A stretch of 64,000 bases of DNA from Aggregatilineales bacterium (GCA_029976005.1 JARKOQ010000246.1:1-64000), one strand, 5' to 3'. Shown: positions 42,934-52,271, counted from the stretch's first letter. Notes: generated by a model not told the origin, from the sequence alone. Translations and numbers: made by a program.

Positions 42934-45837
42934 TCAAGGGGGCGAGAGTCTGAGGCCCGGCCCGGCCTGGTTCAGGGCCGGATCGAGCACCGGCCAGACA
43001 TCGCCGGTGAAGGCGTCATACAGCGTGAGGATGGGCGGATCGTCTCCCACTGAGAAGGGGACAGCCAGGCGCAAGCTGTCATGGACGGTCGCGCTCCAGC
43101 CCCATTTGAGCGACGGAAGCATGCCATCCACCGGCGTGCCGTCCACCTGGAAGCCGTTCGCGGCGAGGCTGAAGCTGAGATCGGCAGTCTGGGCTGTCTG
43201 GCTGCGCAGGGTCAGATGGACCTGCCACTCGATGCCCGATTCGGTTGGCGTGGCCTGTGTCTCGGAGCGAGTCAGGATCGCTGCTCCAACCGGCACGTAG
43301 CGCTCGCCGGGCTGAGGCGCAGGCAGCCACAGACTGTTTCCGACGACAAAGTTCCACGGCCCCAGCACCGGCAACGCCTCGCCCTGAGTCTGAACGGTCA
43401 GGCGCACGCCGCCCAGCGTTGCCGTGTCGGGCAGATCGTGGGCCGTGTCGAGGAATCCGGGGCTGTTTGCGGCCTGCTGGTGGTCAGCAAGCAGGATGTC
43501 ATCCTCGGCGATCAGGAGGCGGATCGTGTCCAGCGCGCCGGAGGTCTGCCAGTGGAGAATCAACCTGGCCCGGCCGGGCACCGACAGGTCGTAATCGTAG
43601 CCCAGCAGGGTCAGATCGCTGCCAAACGGCGTATGGAGAGCATGACCGGTGACCGGGGGGAGGTCAGACGCTTCGACGCGCAGCGCCGCGACCGGGAACC
43701 GAGCCTGGCCGGTCGAGTCACTCAGGGGTTGGATGCCAGAAGGGGATACGCGGTAGGCCCCGGCCAGCAGGGTATAGGTTCCGGGCGGCAGCGTGCGGGG
43801 AAGCGTAATTCGATGGCGCTGGACGAACTCGCCTGTGAAGCCGGAGGCCGTCATCAGCGGGCGGTCGTCCTGGCCGACGACCTGATTCGCGCCGTCCACC
43901 AGATGGACGAAGGTGGTGATTTCTCCGATGGCGAGGGATGATTCGACGTTCCAGGTCAGATCGACCGGTGCGGTGGCCCCGGCGGTGAGGCTCTCCGTTT
44001 CCGCAAACCCCACCAGCGCCAGATCGGGCAGCTCCGCCAGAGCCGGACTCGCGGCCAGGTTGACACCGGCGGCGTGGACTTCCCAGCAGCCGGCCAGCGC
44101 GGAGAAGGCCAGATCGAGCTGGCGGAACTGGTCCGGGTAGAAGGCGCAGGTGATCAGCGGCCCTTGCCCGGCTCCTTCCTGGATCAGGCGAGTCCAGGTG
44201 TCCAGGATGGGTTCCGCGCCGGCCGGGGCCACGTAACGCACAGTCACGTCCGGCCGCGCGTGTTCCACATCCTGCAGGAACCAGAGCGGGGTGCTCTGGT
44301 GCCAGTTGGCGAGGATGGTGCTGTCCGGCGGGGCGTTATCCAGCAAGGCGCGGGCGGCGTCCTCGGTCGGGTCGGCGCGCTGGTAGGCGCGCAGGCTGAC
44401 CCAGGTGGGCCAGGCCGATCCCACGATCAGCGCCGCCAGCCCGCCCACGGCCAGCGGGCGCAGGCTAAACCCGCGCAGTCTTGGGGGAAGCGATCCAACC
44501 ATCCAGCCGATCGAGGCTGCCAGCAGGACGTAAGCCGGGATCAGGTATTCGACCGTCTGGGGGGCTTTGTAGGTCGCGGCGACCAGGGTATGCACGGCGA
44601 AGGGCAGGCCAAGCGCCAGCAGGAGCCAGCGGTCGCGCCAGGCGAGCCGGATCGCTGCCAGCCCGGCCAGCGCTTGCACCGGCCAGGCCCATTGAAACAG
44701 GTAGACCTGGGTGGTCGCTTGCAGCCGGTCCGCGACCTCCGGCAGGCTGCGGTAGTAGAACATATCCCCGCTGAAGCCACGGGCCAGCACGTGCGCCGAG
44801 AAGCCGTCCCATGTGGCCAGCCCGGCAGGTGTGAGTCGACCTCCGCTGCCGGCGCGGATCAGCAGGTAGAGCCAGGGCAGCACTCCGACCAGCGCGGAGG
44901 CCAGTCCCGGCAGCCAGAGCCTCGGCTGGCGCAGCAGGGCGGGGCGGTGAATCAGGATGGCAGCCGCGAAACAGACGGCCACGAACACGAGCGAGGCGTG
45001 GTGGGTGATTCCCAGGGCAGCGGCCGCGCCAAAGCCGATCAGGGCGGTTCTCGACCGTCCTGGATCATCCTCGCGCGCGGCCCTGCGGTAAGCCAACACG
45101 GCCAGCAGCATGGCGGCCGTGAAAAGTGCGGTCATGGGCCGAATGCTGGCCTGGGTGGCGGTCGTCCAGAAGGAGACGGCAGCGCCGAGTATCCCGGCGC
45201 TGATGATTCCAGCCCAGGCGGAGCCGGTCTCCTGGCGGATGGCGCGGGTCAGGATGGCCAGGGTCAGCGCGCCGCACAGCGCCGAAAACAGATTGACGCG
45301 ATCGGCCGGGCTGCCCAGCGGCATGAGGTGGGCGAAAAGCCCGCCCAGCACGGTGTAGAGGGCATATCCCGGCGGGTGTGCGACTCCCCAGGTGTTCAGG
45401 ATCAATTGAAACTCACCGGCATCCGCCGGCTGGAGGCCGGGAGCGAGGGTGAGTGTGAAGAGCGCCAGCGCCGCCGCGAAGACTGCTGCTTCGGCAACCC
45501 ACCCCGGCAGCCGGGGCCGTGTCGCGGCCCAGGCGACGGCCGCCGCGATCCCGGCCAGCAAGGTGACTTCGGGACTTTGGGTGGGCAGGAGAAGCGCGGG
45601 AAGCAGCAGGAGGAGCACCCAGCGAGCCGAAGCGGTGCGGGTGGACACGAGCCAGCCCAGCCCTCCGCCAGCCACCGCGCCAAGGATCGCGCCAAGGCCC
45701 GGCTGGCTGGGCAGGAGAAATTCGGCGCTGGCCCGGCTCAGATACAGCGCGGTGATGCCGGCGAAAAGGACCGTCCGGTCGAGCCGGTGGAACACAGGCG
45801 CGATCTTCGACCGGACGGTGCGCAGGGACATGATCAT
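42934..45837 (-). CDS. DUF2723-type multi-spanning glycosyltransferase
   Basis: A 967-residue membrane protein. The motif PADAGEFQLILNTWGVAHPPGYALY lies after the first helices and matches the DUF2723 family (TMEM260-like, GT-C fold), which transfers sugar from polyprenyl phosphates to proteins. About 13 membrane helices fill residues 20-500; the remaining C-terminal half is soluble beta-rich with repeated strand patterns, probably on the outer face. ATG 45837 (or ATG 45831) lies seven bases after the stop of the lipoprotein glycosidase, with which it is co-transcribed. It probably glycosylates surface proteins such as those with TP-rich linkers nearby; this is inference. Confidence 0.85.
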   Translation of the reverse strand: MIMSLRTVRSKIAPVFHRLDRTVLFAGITALYLSRASAEFLLPSQPGLGAILGAVAGGGLGWLVSTRTASARWVLLLLLPALLLPTQSPEVTLLAGIAAAVAWAATRPRLPGWVAEAAVFAAALALFTLTLAPGLQPADAGEFQLILNTWGVAHPPGYALYTVLGGLFAHLMPLGSPADRVNLFSALCGALTLAILTRAIRQETGSAWAGIISAGILGAAVSFWTTATQASIRPMTALFTAAMLLAVLAYRRAAREDDPGRSRTALIGFGAAAALGITHHASLVFVAVCFAAAILIHRPALLRQPRLWLPGLASALVGVLPWLYLLIRAGSGGRLTPAGLATWDGFSAHVLARGFSGDMFYYRSLPEVADRLQATTQVYLFQWAWPVQALAGLAAIRLAWRDRWLLLALGLPFAVHTLVAATYKAPQTVEYLIPAYVLLAASIGWMVGSLPPRLRGFSLRPLAVGGLAALIVGSAWPTWVSLRAYQRADPTEDAARALLDNAPPDSTILANWHQSTPLWFLQDVEHARPDVTVRYVAPAGAEPILDTWTRLIQEGAGQGPLITCAFYPDQFRQLDLAFSALAGCWEVHAAGVNLAASPALAELPDLALVGFAETESLTAGATAPVDLTWNVESSLAIGEITTFVHLVDGANQVVGQDDRPLMTASGFTGEFVQRHRITLPRTLPPGTYTLLAGAYRVSPSGIQPLSDSTGQARFPVAALRVEASDLPPVTGHALHTPFGSDLTLLGYDYDLSVPGRARLILHWQTSGALDTIRLLIAEDDILLADHQQAANSPGFLDTAHDLPDTATLGGVRLTVQTQGEALPVLGPWNFVVGNSLWLPAPQPGERYVPVGAAILTRSETQATPTESGIEWQVHLTLRSQTAQTADLSFSLAANGFQVDGTPVDGMLPSLKWGWSATVHDSLRLAVPFSVGDDPPILTLYDAFTGDVWPVLDPALNQAGPGLRLSPP

Positions 45838-45844
45838 GCGGGCG

Positions 45845-47239
45845 CTAGCCGCCCTTGAACGAGAGGCGGAGAACCGTGTATAGCGGCCGGGTGCTGTAAT
45901 CCGGGCGGAGCAGGCTGTAACCGGCCTGTTCCTCGTGTCGCTCGGTTACCGCGCCCTGAATCGTCCCGAAGTTCAGATTCCAGAGGATCATCGGACCGAC
46001 ATAGTTGTAGTTGCCGGACGTTCTGATCACGTTGATGGCGTCAATGGTGTAAGCCGCCTGGTTGACTTCCGTGACATAGTCAAAGAAGGGCTGCGGGGCA
46101 GGCACACCGCCGAAGCCGTCATAGGTTGCCCAGCCGAACTCCGTGACCCAGAGCTGGGTATTGCTTTGCCCGAAGTCGACCAGAATCTGGCGGTAGGCCT
46201 CGATGGTGTCCAGGAAGAAGAAGTGGGGGTCATCGTCCCAGCCGCGATTGGGAACCGGATCGCAGCAGCGGCTCAGCGGCGCGTTGCCCCAGCCGTAGGG
46301 ATGAATCCCGACCGCGACGTTGGGGTAATTCGCCAGGCCGGCCTGGTACATCTGGCGCAGAAAAGTACGGTCATCGACCGAGCTGTCACTGGTGCCGGTC
46401 GGGGCGAGGCCGGCGGTCACGATCTGGATGGGATGGCCGTTGGCCTGGCTCCATGCGGTGATTGTGTCGTAGGCGACATCGAAATAGCGCATGTAGTCGC
46501 CGCCGCTGATGGTGCCGCCGGTCCATTCCCGCTTCAGGTTCGGCTCGTTCCAGACTTCGATGGCGGCAATCGCCGGCCCAAAGCGGCTCAGGATGTGATC
46601 GATGAACGGGCCCAAGGTCTGCGGGTCGGACGGAGGGCCATTTTCTTCATTAGTTGACCTGGCCCAGTCCGGCGCTTTGGTGATGCTGACCATGACCCTG
46701 AAGCCGTATTGCAGGGCGTCCTGGCAATACAGCTCCAACTCGCGCCAGTGCACCGACTGGCTGCCGGAGCCATCCGGTTCCATTTCGTCCCAGGGGAATT
46801 GAATCTTGATCCAGCCCACGCCCAGTTCCTGGGCGCGGCCCAACATCTGGCGCCACTCTTCCTGCTCGATACGCGGGTGAATCTGAATGCCGATCTGGCT
46901 GCCATCCAGGCGCGGGGGTGGCGTGGGCGAAGGCGTGGGCGTCCCCAGAGTAGGAGTTGCGCTTGGGTAGGGTGTTGTCGTGGGCGGAAGGGTGTAATCG
47001 GGCGGGATGACCGGCCCGAAAGTGACCGACGGTGTTGGAGATGCCGCGGGCGTGGGCGTGCCGGTGAGCGGCTCCAGGGTGGGCGTCTCGGTCGGAGTCA
47101 GCGAGGGCATCGCGGTCGCGGTTGCCGTCGGCTCCGACGGGGTAGGCGTGACGAAGATCGGGATTGGGGTGGGCTTGGCGCAGGCCGCCAACAGAACCAC
47201 CATGAGCACAAGCAGAGTGAGGTTTCGTAGTTTGCACAT
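45845..47239 (-). CDS. Lipoprotein glycoside hydrolase (GH5/GH39-like clan A)
   Basis: A 464-residue lipoprotein. The signal peptide ends LLAAC, a lipobox; the Cys is lipidated. A Thr/Pro-rich linker (about residues 28-95) precedes a TIM-barrel glycosidase. The acid/base Glu is in IEVWNEPNL and the nucleophile Glu in LWVTEFGW, with an upstream His in AVGIHPYGWG; this order is typical of clan A families 5 and 39. ATG 47239 is preferred to starts at 47251 and 47329 because it places the lipobox normally. The substrate is unknown; the enzyme sits on the outer face of the membrane. Confidence 0.87.
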   Translation of the reverse strand: MCKLRNLTLLVLMVVLLAACAKPTPIPIFVTPTPSEPTATATAMPSLTPTETPTLEPLTGTPTPAASPTPSVTFGPVIPPDYTLPPTTTPYPSATPTLGTPTPSPTPPPRLDGSQIGIQIHPRIEQEEWRQMLGRAQELGVGWIKIQFPWDEMEPDGSGSQSVHWRELELYCQDALQYGFRVMVSITKAPDWARSTNEENGPPSDPQTLGPFIDHILSRFGPAIAAIEVWNEPNLKREWTGGTISGGDYMRYFDVAYDTITAWSQANGHPIQIVTAGLAPTGTSDSSVDDRTFLRQMYQAGLANYPNVAVGIHPYGWGNAPLSRCCDPVPNRGWDDDPHFFFLDTIEAYRQILVDFGQSNTQLWVTEFGWATYDGFGGVPAPQPFFDYVTEVNQAAYTIDAINVIRTSGNYNYVGPMILWNLNFGTIQGAVTERHEEQAGYSLLRPDYSTRPLYTVLRLSFKGG

Positions 47240-47289
47240 GGCGGAAATCATACACGAGGATGTTCCGGCTGGCGAACAATCGACCCGAC

Positions 47290-47319
47290 TTGTGTAGATG
47301 GTTTGTCCTGCTGTAGAAT
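47290..47319 (+). promoter_or_regulatory. Promoter of the SH3-repeat protein gene
   Basis: TTGTGT (47290-47295), 18-base spacer and TAGAAT (47314-47319); leader about 110 bases. It lies in the 195-bp gap between divergent genes. Confidence 0.45.
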
Positions 47320-47434
47320 GAGGCGGCAAGGCAACTCTGTGAACTAATTGCTAGCCAACTTGTGGTCAGGGCTGGCTCAACCAGACCGTGGGCTGGGGTG
47401 GGCTGTTGCCCCAAGGTTGAAGAGGAGAGGAATC

Positions 47435-49111
47435 ATGCCGGGACAGAAACCTCACGCGATGTCTGTGCGGCGAACGGCGCTCGCCCTGGCGGCAATCGCC
47501 GTGCTTGTCGCCTTGACCCCCATCTGGCAGGCGACGGCAGCGCCCATTGCCCCGAATGGCCTGACCGGACTGGGACAGCAACTGGCCCAACCTATCGTCA
47601 TCGTCAATACCAGCTTCCTGAACGTCCGCAGCGGGCCGGGCGGCATTTATTCGATCATCGGGACACTGCCCGGTGGCGTGCAGATGCCCGTGCTGGCGCG
47701 CAACCGGGATGCGTCCTGGTGGCAGGTACAGTCGCCCTTCGGGATTGGTTGGGTCACGGCGGAGTTCGTAATTCCGCGCGGTGACTTCCGGCCTGTTCCG
47801 GTAGCCGAGGTCACGGGCATGATGGATCAGCCCAGGGCGGCCGTAGCCGGCGCGCCGGTGACCGTGTACGTCCTGCCTGATGCCTCTTCCGCCATGCTGG
47901 GGCTGGCGCTGGCTGGTTCGCAACTGCCCATCGTGGGGGCGACCGCCGATGGCGCCTGGTGGCAGGTTCAGACCAACGTGGGCCTGGGCTGGGTGAGCCA
48001 GGGAGCGGTGGCCTTGCAGGGGAACGGATCGGTGGTTCAGGTGGTGACCGGCCTGCCCGGCGCGGTCGTGGCGGGGCAGACCGGCTCCGTCGCCTCGCTG
48101 GCGACGGGCGAGCGCCCGGTGGCGTATGTCTTCGTGGAGACCGCACAGCTTCTCGAACGGCCCGGCTCGTCCGATCAGACTCAGGTGGGCGAGCTGAAAC
48201 ATGGGGATCGGGTCGAGGTTCTGTCCTACAGCGATGACGGTCGCTACGCGCTCGTCCTGTACATGGGCGGGCGGATGTCGTGGGTCGCCATGGATCAGGT
48301 GGCGATCAGCGATCCTTCGGACTGGCGCACCCAGGTCTACTTCTATAGGACCCCGACCCTTGATCTGAAGGCCAATCCTTCGAATTCGGCAGCCAATACG
48401 GCCCTGGTGCAGGGGCAGACCCGCCTGGTGATGCTTGATGCACGGCAGTCCGAGGGCGCCGAGTGGTACCTGCTCAGTTTCAGTGGTGGGCAGGGGTGGG
48501 CGCCTTCCAGCACGGTCGACATCATCCGTAACGGCCCGCACTCGAATCCGGGGACAACGGCGACCGCGGCTGGTTTGAGTGGCACCGTGATCCAGCCTTC
48601 GGGGGCGGCGGTAGTGACGACCTTCCCCAGCCCGGCGCGCACGATCGTGATCGTGAATACCAGCTTCCTGCATGTGCGCAGCGGGCCGAGCGCCAGCTAC
48701 ACGACGGTGATCACGCTCAACGGCGGCACGGAGCTGAACACCGATGCCTACACGCCGGATGGGGCCTGGTTCCGTGTCAGCGGTGCGTTTGGCACCGGTT
48801 GGGTGAACGCTGAGTTCGTGATCTTCCGTGGCGACTACAGCAATCTGGCGATCATCCGCTACCAGGATGCGGTCGGCGCGGCATCGAACTACCCGGTGGC
48901 GATTGTCTCCGCGCCGATCAACGTCTATCGCGGCGTTGGGATTGACAGCGGTTTGTTGGGAACCGCCCCGGCCGGCCTCAACCTGGCCGTGATCGGCCGC
49001 TCGCTGGACGGCGGATGGCTCCAGGTGCAGACCGATATTGGCGCGGGCTGGGTGCTGGGCTCGACGGTCGTGCTGCGGGGCAATGCTGGACAGATTCCCG
49101 TGACCGGCTAG
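47435..49111 (+). CDS. Secreted protein with six SH3-like (SH3b) modules
   Basis: A 558-residue exported protein. A signal peptide (core AALALAAIAVLVAL...) is followed by six bacterial SH3-type modules of about 65-80 residues. Modules 1 and 5 both begin IVIVNTSFL(N/H)VRSGP and end GWV(T/N)AEFVI(P/F)RGD; modules 2 and 6 share WxQVQT(N/D)xGxGWV and VALQGN/VVLRGN; modules 3 and 4 are more divergent. No catalytic domain follows, so it is probably a cell-wall or peptide-binding scaffold. ATG 47435 follows GAGGAGAGG. Monocistronic, followed by a hairpin terminator. Confidence 0.88.
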   Translation: MPGQKPHAMSVRRTALALAAIAVLVALTPIWQATAAPIAPNGLTGLGQQLAQPIVIVNTSFLNVRSGPGGIYSIIGTLPGGVQMPVLARNRDASWWQVQSPFGIGWVTAEFVIPRGDFRPVPVAEVTGMMDQPRAAVAGAPVTVYVLPDASSAMLGLALAGSQLPIVGATADGAWWQVQTNVGLGWVSQGAVALQGNGSVVQVVTGLPGAVVAGQTGSVASLATGERPVAYVFVETAQLLERPGSSDQTQVGELKHGDRVEVLSYSDDGRYALVLYMGGRMSWVAMDQVAISDPSDWRTQVYFYRTPTLDLKANPSNSAANTALVQGQTRLVMLDARQSEGAEWYLLSFSGGQGWAPSSTVDIIRNGPHSNPGTTATAAGLSGTVIQPSGAAVVTTFPSPARTIVIVNTSFLHVRSGPSASYTTVITLNGGTELNTDAYTPDGAWFRVSGAFGTGWVNAEFVIFRGDYSNLAIIRYQDAVGAASNYPVAIVSAPINVYRGVGIDSGLLGTAPAGLNLAVIGRSLDGGWLQVQTDIGAGWVLGSTVVLRGNAGQIPVTG

Positions 49112-49138
49112 GCGTTCTGGTGGGTATGTCTGAAATGG

Positions 49139-49173
49139 CAGCCGCTCGTGTTTTTCGGGCGGCTGTTGTTTTC
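49139..49173 (+). terminator. Terminator after the SH3-repeat gene
   Basis: CAGCCGC (49139-49145) / GCGGCTG (49159-49165) followed by TTGTTTTC. Confidence 0.75.
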
Positions 49174-49247
49174 TGTGTCGCGGTCTGGGGGTATGAAGTG
49201 CCATGCAAGCGCGCAGAATGACGCGCTCCGGGCGATGGTTTCGGAAC

Positions 49248-49275
49248 TTGACAGCGGTAAGTGCAGGGTTATCAT
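49248..49275 (+). promoter_or_regulatory. Promoter of the fabG-nusB-tat operon
   Basis: TTGACA (49248-49253), 16-base spacer and TATCAT (49270-49275), about 57 bases before the fabG start. Confidence 0.75.
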
Positions 49276-49331
49276 AGGCGAGTCAGATCGTGCGCGAAGG
49301 ACAGCCGTTGGCTGAGAGGGGAAGAGACCGC

Positions 49332-50081
49332 ATGGCGCAACTTGACGGGCGGATTGCTGTTGTGACAGGAGCCAGTCGCGGCATTGGGCGGGCCATTGCC
49401 CTGGAGCTTGCCCGGCGCGGGGCCACGATTGTCGTCAACTACAACGCCGCTTCGGGGGCAGCCGATGAGGTCGTCGAGGCGATCAAGGCCCTGGGCGGCC
49501 AGGCAATGGCCCGCCAGGCGGACGTGAGCAACCTCGAACAGGCGACGGCCCTGATCGACGCGGCGGTCGAGGCTTACGGCAAAGTGGACATCCTGGTCAA
49601 TAATGCCGGGACGACGCGCGATACCCTGATCATGCGCATGAAGGAAGAAGACTGGGACACGGTCATCAACACCAACCTCAAGAGCGCCTGGAACTGCTCC
49701 AAGGCGGTCGTGCGGCCGATGATGAAAGCCCGTTATGGCCGGATCATCAACATCACGAGCGTCAGCGGGATCGCCGGCAACGAGGGCCAGACCAACTACA
49801 GCGCCAGCAAGGCGGGCCTGATCGGCCTGACCAAGGCCCTGGCGCGCGAAGTTGGATCGCGGGGCATTACGGTCAACGCGGTCGCGCCGGGATTTGTCAA
49901 GACCGACCTGACCGCCGACCTGCCGGAAAGTCTCCTTCAAGCCCTGAACGACCGCCTGGTCATCAAGCGTCTGGGCACGATCGAGGACGTGGCGTACGCC
50001 GTGGCGTTCCTGGCTTCCGACGAGACGAGTTATATCACCGGGCAGGTTCTTTCTGTGGACGGCGGTCTGGTCATGGGGTAG
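49332..50081 (+). CDS. fabG: 3-oxoacyl-[acyl-carrier-protein] reductase
   Basis: A 249-residue short-chain dehydrogenase/reductase. TGASRGIGRAIA is the nucleotide-binding loop, NNAG follows strand 4, and the catalytic Ser-Tyr-Lys set is ITSVSG and YSASKAG. The FabG subtype is supported by the motif AREVGSRGITVNAVAPGFVKTDLTADL and DETSYITGQVLSVDGG. ATG 49332 has GAGGGG nearby; the longer reading from 49290 lacks a site. First gene of the operon with DUF322, nusB and tat genes. It is not near other fab genes, so another SDR reductase role cannot be excluded. Confidence 0.88.
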   Translation: MAQLDGRIAVVTGASRGIGRAIALELARRGATIVVNYNAASGAADEVVEAIKALGGQAMARQADVSNLEQATALIDAAVEAYGKVDILVNNAGTTRDTLIMRMKEEDWDTVINTNLKSAWNCSKAVVRPMMKARYGRIINITSVSGIAGNEGQTNYSASKAGLIGLTKALAREVGSRGITVNAVAPGFVKTDLTADLPESLLQALNDRLVIKRLGTIEDVAYAVAFLASDETSYITGQVLSVDGGLVMG

Positions 50082-50119
50082 AGTCATCGGTAACGGAAGA
50101 CTAGAAAGCAAGGTGAGAC

Positions 50120-50485
50120 ATGGTTGCACCTCGCAATCCAAACGATCACGTGACCGTTTCACCGGACGTCCTGCTGACGATCGCACGCCTTTCGACCCTG
50201 CGCGTGGAAGGCGTGGCGGCGATGAGCGCCGTCCCCGGCGGGGTGGACCGGTTGTGGAAGCGCACGCCCACGGCGGAAGGCGTCCAGATTCTGGTGGACG
50301 GCCAGACGGTGACCGTTGACCTGTTCATCCTCACCAAGGCCGATGCCAATATGCGCGAAGTCAGCCACACTGTCCAACGGGAAGTGGCTCGCGCCATTCG
50401 CCAGATTGTGGGGATGGAAGTGGCATCCGTGAATGTCCACATCGATGATGTTCTGTTTGAGCCGCTGGCTGAAGGTAAACGCTGA
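50120..50485 (+). CDS. Asp23/Gls24 (DUF322) family protein
   Basis: A 121-residue soluble protein of the Asp23 family. The pattern VTVSPDVLLTIARLSTLRVEGVAAM at the N-terminus and VREVSHTVQREVARAIRQIVGMEVASVNVHIDDV at the C-terminus is diagnostic. Members often sit upstream of nusB, as here, and are linked to envelope stress or to membrane-associated factors; the molecular role is not established. Its stop overlaps the nusB start by one base. Confidence 0.9.
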   Translation: MVAPRNPNDHVTVSPDVLLTIARLSTLRVEGVAAMSAVPGGVDRLWKRTPTAEGVQILVDGQTVTVDLFILTKADANMREVSHTVQREVARAIRQIVGMEVASVNVHIDDVLFEPLAEGKR

Positions 50486-50937
50486 TGCTGATTGCACGTC
50501 GCCAGGCCCGGAGCGTGGCTTTGCAGGCGCTGTATGAGATCGACTGCGCGAACCATGCGGTCACGCAGGTGCTGGGTGAACGATTGCACGACCAGACGAT
50601 CGACGAGACCGCCCGGCCATTCGTGTTCGAGCTGGTCAATGGGGTGATCCTGCATCAGGCCCGGCTGGACGAGCTGATCCAGCGCTACGCGCCCGAATGG
50701 CCTGTCGACCAGATGGCGATTATCGATCGCAACATCCTGCGCATCGCCATTTTCGAGATCGTGATCTCAACCACGACCCCGCTCCGGGTGGCTATCAATG
50801 AAGCGGTTGAACTGGCCAAAGTGTATGGTTCGGATACTTCCCCCCGTTTTGTGAATGGCGTATTGGGCAGTCTGGCGGCTGATGAAGCTGTCGTCGGCGC
50901 GGCCGCTTCTGATGAAGACGCGGAGGCAGACGCATGA
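50485..50937 (+). CDS. nusB: Transcription antitermination factor NusB
   Basis: A 150-residue NusB, which with NusE binds boxA RNA in rRNA operon antitermination. RRQARSVALQALYEIDCAN opens the helical fold, WPVDQMAIIDRNILRIAIFEI and VAINEAVELAKVYGSDTSPRFVNGVLG are the family signatures. The start shares a base with the DUF322 stop (TGATG) and the stop overlaps the tatA/B start (ATGA), so the three are likely translationally coupled. Confidence 0.95.
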   Translation: MLIARRQARSVALQALYEIDCANHAVTQVLGERLHDQTIDETARPFVFELVNGVILHQARLDELIQRYAPEWPVDQMAIIDRNILRIAIFEIVISTTTPLRVAINEAVELAKVYGSDTSPRFVNGVLGSLAADEAVVGAAASDEDAEADA

Positions 50938-51434
50938 ACATTTTTGGCATTGGCACATCCGAGCTGATCCTGATTTTTCTGCTGATGCTGATGGTGGCCG
51001 GCCCCAAGCGGATGATCGCCTGGGCGTATGTCGCCGGAACGTATGTCGCCAAACTGCGGAAACTGTGGCAGGAAGCGTCTGCCGTCATCAAGAAAGAACT
51101 GGCCGAGGCGGGGGTCGAGCCGGAAGTGGTGGATACCCTGGAAAAGTGGGCCAATCCGACGACTCGCCCGAAAGTGTCGCCGCTCGATTCGCTGGTTTCC
51201 GAGATGAAGAAGCCGCTTGATGAGGCGCTCAAACCTGTCCAGAGCACGCTCAATGAAGTCAAGAGCGTCCGCCTCGATCTGACCGACGAGGCGCAGCCCA
51301 AGGCCGCCCCGCCACCACCGCAGCCGGCCGCGGCCGAGTCTGGCTCCGATGGGAACGCCGCACAGCCGACCGACGCCGATGACAGTAAGCCGCCTACTCC
51401 GGGACGTTTCGACGCATGGACGACACCCAATTGA
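50934..51434 (+). CDS. Sec-independent translocase component TatA/TatB
   Basis: A 166-residue single-helix protein. FGIGTSELILIFLLMLMVAGPKRM is the short N-terminal membrane helix with the FG/P hinge of TatA/TatB, followed by an amphipathic helix (about 25-60) and a long, flexible Pro/Ala/Asp-rich tail. The length and the replacement of the usual Gly-Pro-Lys-Lys-Leu favour TatB over TatA, but one protein may serve both roles if no other copy exists. It overlaps nusB by four bases and tatC by 19 bases. Confidence 0.85.
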   Translation: MNIFGIGTSELILIFLLMLMVAGPKRMIAWAYVAGTYVAKLRKLWQEASAVIKKELAEAGVEPEVVDTLEKWANPTTRPKVSPLDSLVSEMKKPLDEALKPVQSTLNEVKSVRLDLTDEAQPKAAPPPPQPAAAESGSDGNAAQPTDADDSKPPTPGRFDAWTTPN

Positions 51435-52222
51435 AAACCGCACAGAAGAAATTATCCACGCCGCCTTTGCCGGCGGAACCTGAGGCCATCTCCGAGACCG
51501 AAGCCAGGGCGATGAGCTTCTTCGAGCATCTGGGAGAGCTTCGCAACCGGTTGATTCGCGCGTTCCTGGGGCTGATCGTGACCGTGGGGCTGTCGATGCT
51601 GTTTGCCAGCCAACTGCTGCGCTATTTGCTGACGCCCATCGGGGATGAACAATTCCTGCTCCAGACCCTCGGCCCGACCGAAGGGGTGGTGATCTACTTC
51701 CGCGTGGCGCTGCTGGCCGGGGCGATCCTGGCGATGCCCTGGATGCTCTGGCAGATCTGGATGTTCATTGCGCCGGGCCTGATGCCCAGCGAAAAGCGCT
51801 ACGTGCTGTCCTCCGTGCCACCCACGACCCTGTTGTTCCTGATCGGCATAGCGTTCGCGTGGTTCGTCCTGATGCCGGCCGCGCTCAACTTCCTTCAGAA
51901 CTTCCAAAGCGATATCTTCCGCGCGGAATGGACGGCCGACCAATATGTGGCCTTCGTGACGTCGCTGCTGTTCTGGATTGGCGTCAGCTTCGAGATGCCG
52001 CTGGTCTTCTTCGTCCTGGCCCGGATGGGATTGGTTGGACCGAAGACGCTGCGCAATAACTGGCGGCTGGCCGTGGTCGGCGCGTCGGTCGCGGCGGCGC
52101 TGATCACCCCCACGGTCGACCCCTTCAACATGGCGCTGGTCATGGGACCGCTGCTGGCGCTGTACGTGTTGAGCATCGTGCTCAGCTCGATTGCCTACAA
52201 GCGCGGCGGGTTCACGGAATGA
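51416..52222 (+). CDS. tatC: Sec-independent protein translocase TatC
   Basis: A 268-residue six-helix membrane protein that recognises twin-arginine signal peptides. SFFEHLGELRNRLIRAF is the conserved first cytoplasmic motif, VALLAGAILAMPWMLWQIWMFIAPGLMPSEKRY the loop after helix 2, and FGVSFEMPLV-like FWIGVSFEMPLVFFVL the helix 4 motif; TPTVDPFNMALVMGPLLALY the C-terminal one. It overlaps the preceding gene and ends before a clear terminator, so it is the last gene of the operon. Confidence 0.94.
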   Translation: MDDTQLKTAQKKLSTPPLPAEPEAISETEARAMSFFEHLGELRNRLIRAFLGLIVTVGLSMLFASQLLRYLLTPIGDEQFLLQTLGPTEGVVIYFRVALLAGAILAMPWMLWQIWMFIAPGLMPSEKRYVLSSVPPTTLLFLIGIAFAWFVLMPAALNFLQNFQSDIFRAEWTADQYVAFVTSLLFWIGVSFEMPLVFFVLARMGLVGPKTLRNNWRLAVVGASVAAALITPTVDPFNMALVMGPLLALYVLSIVLSSIAYKRGGFTE

Positions 52223-52271
52223 CTGCCTGATTTGTAGATTCTGCCTAAACAAGTTGCGGTTTTATTGGACT

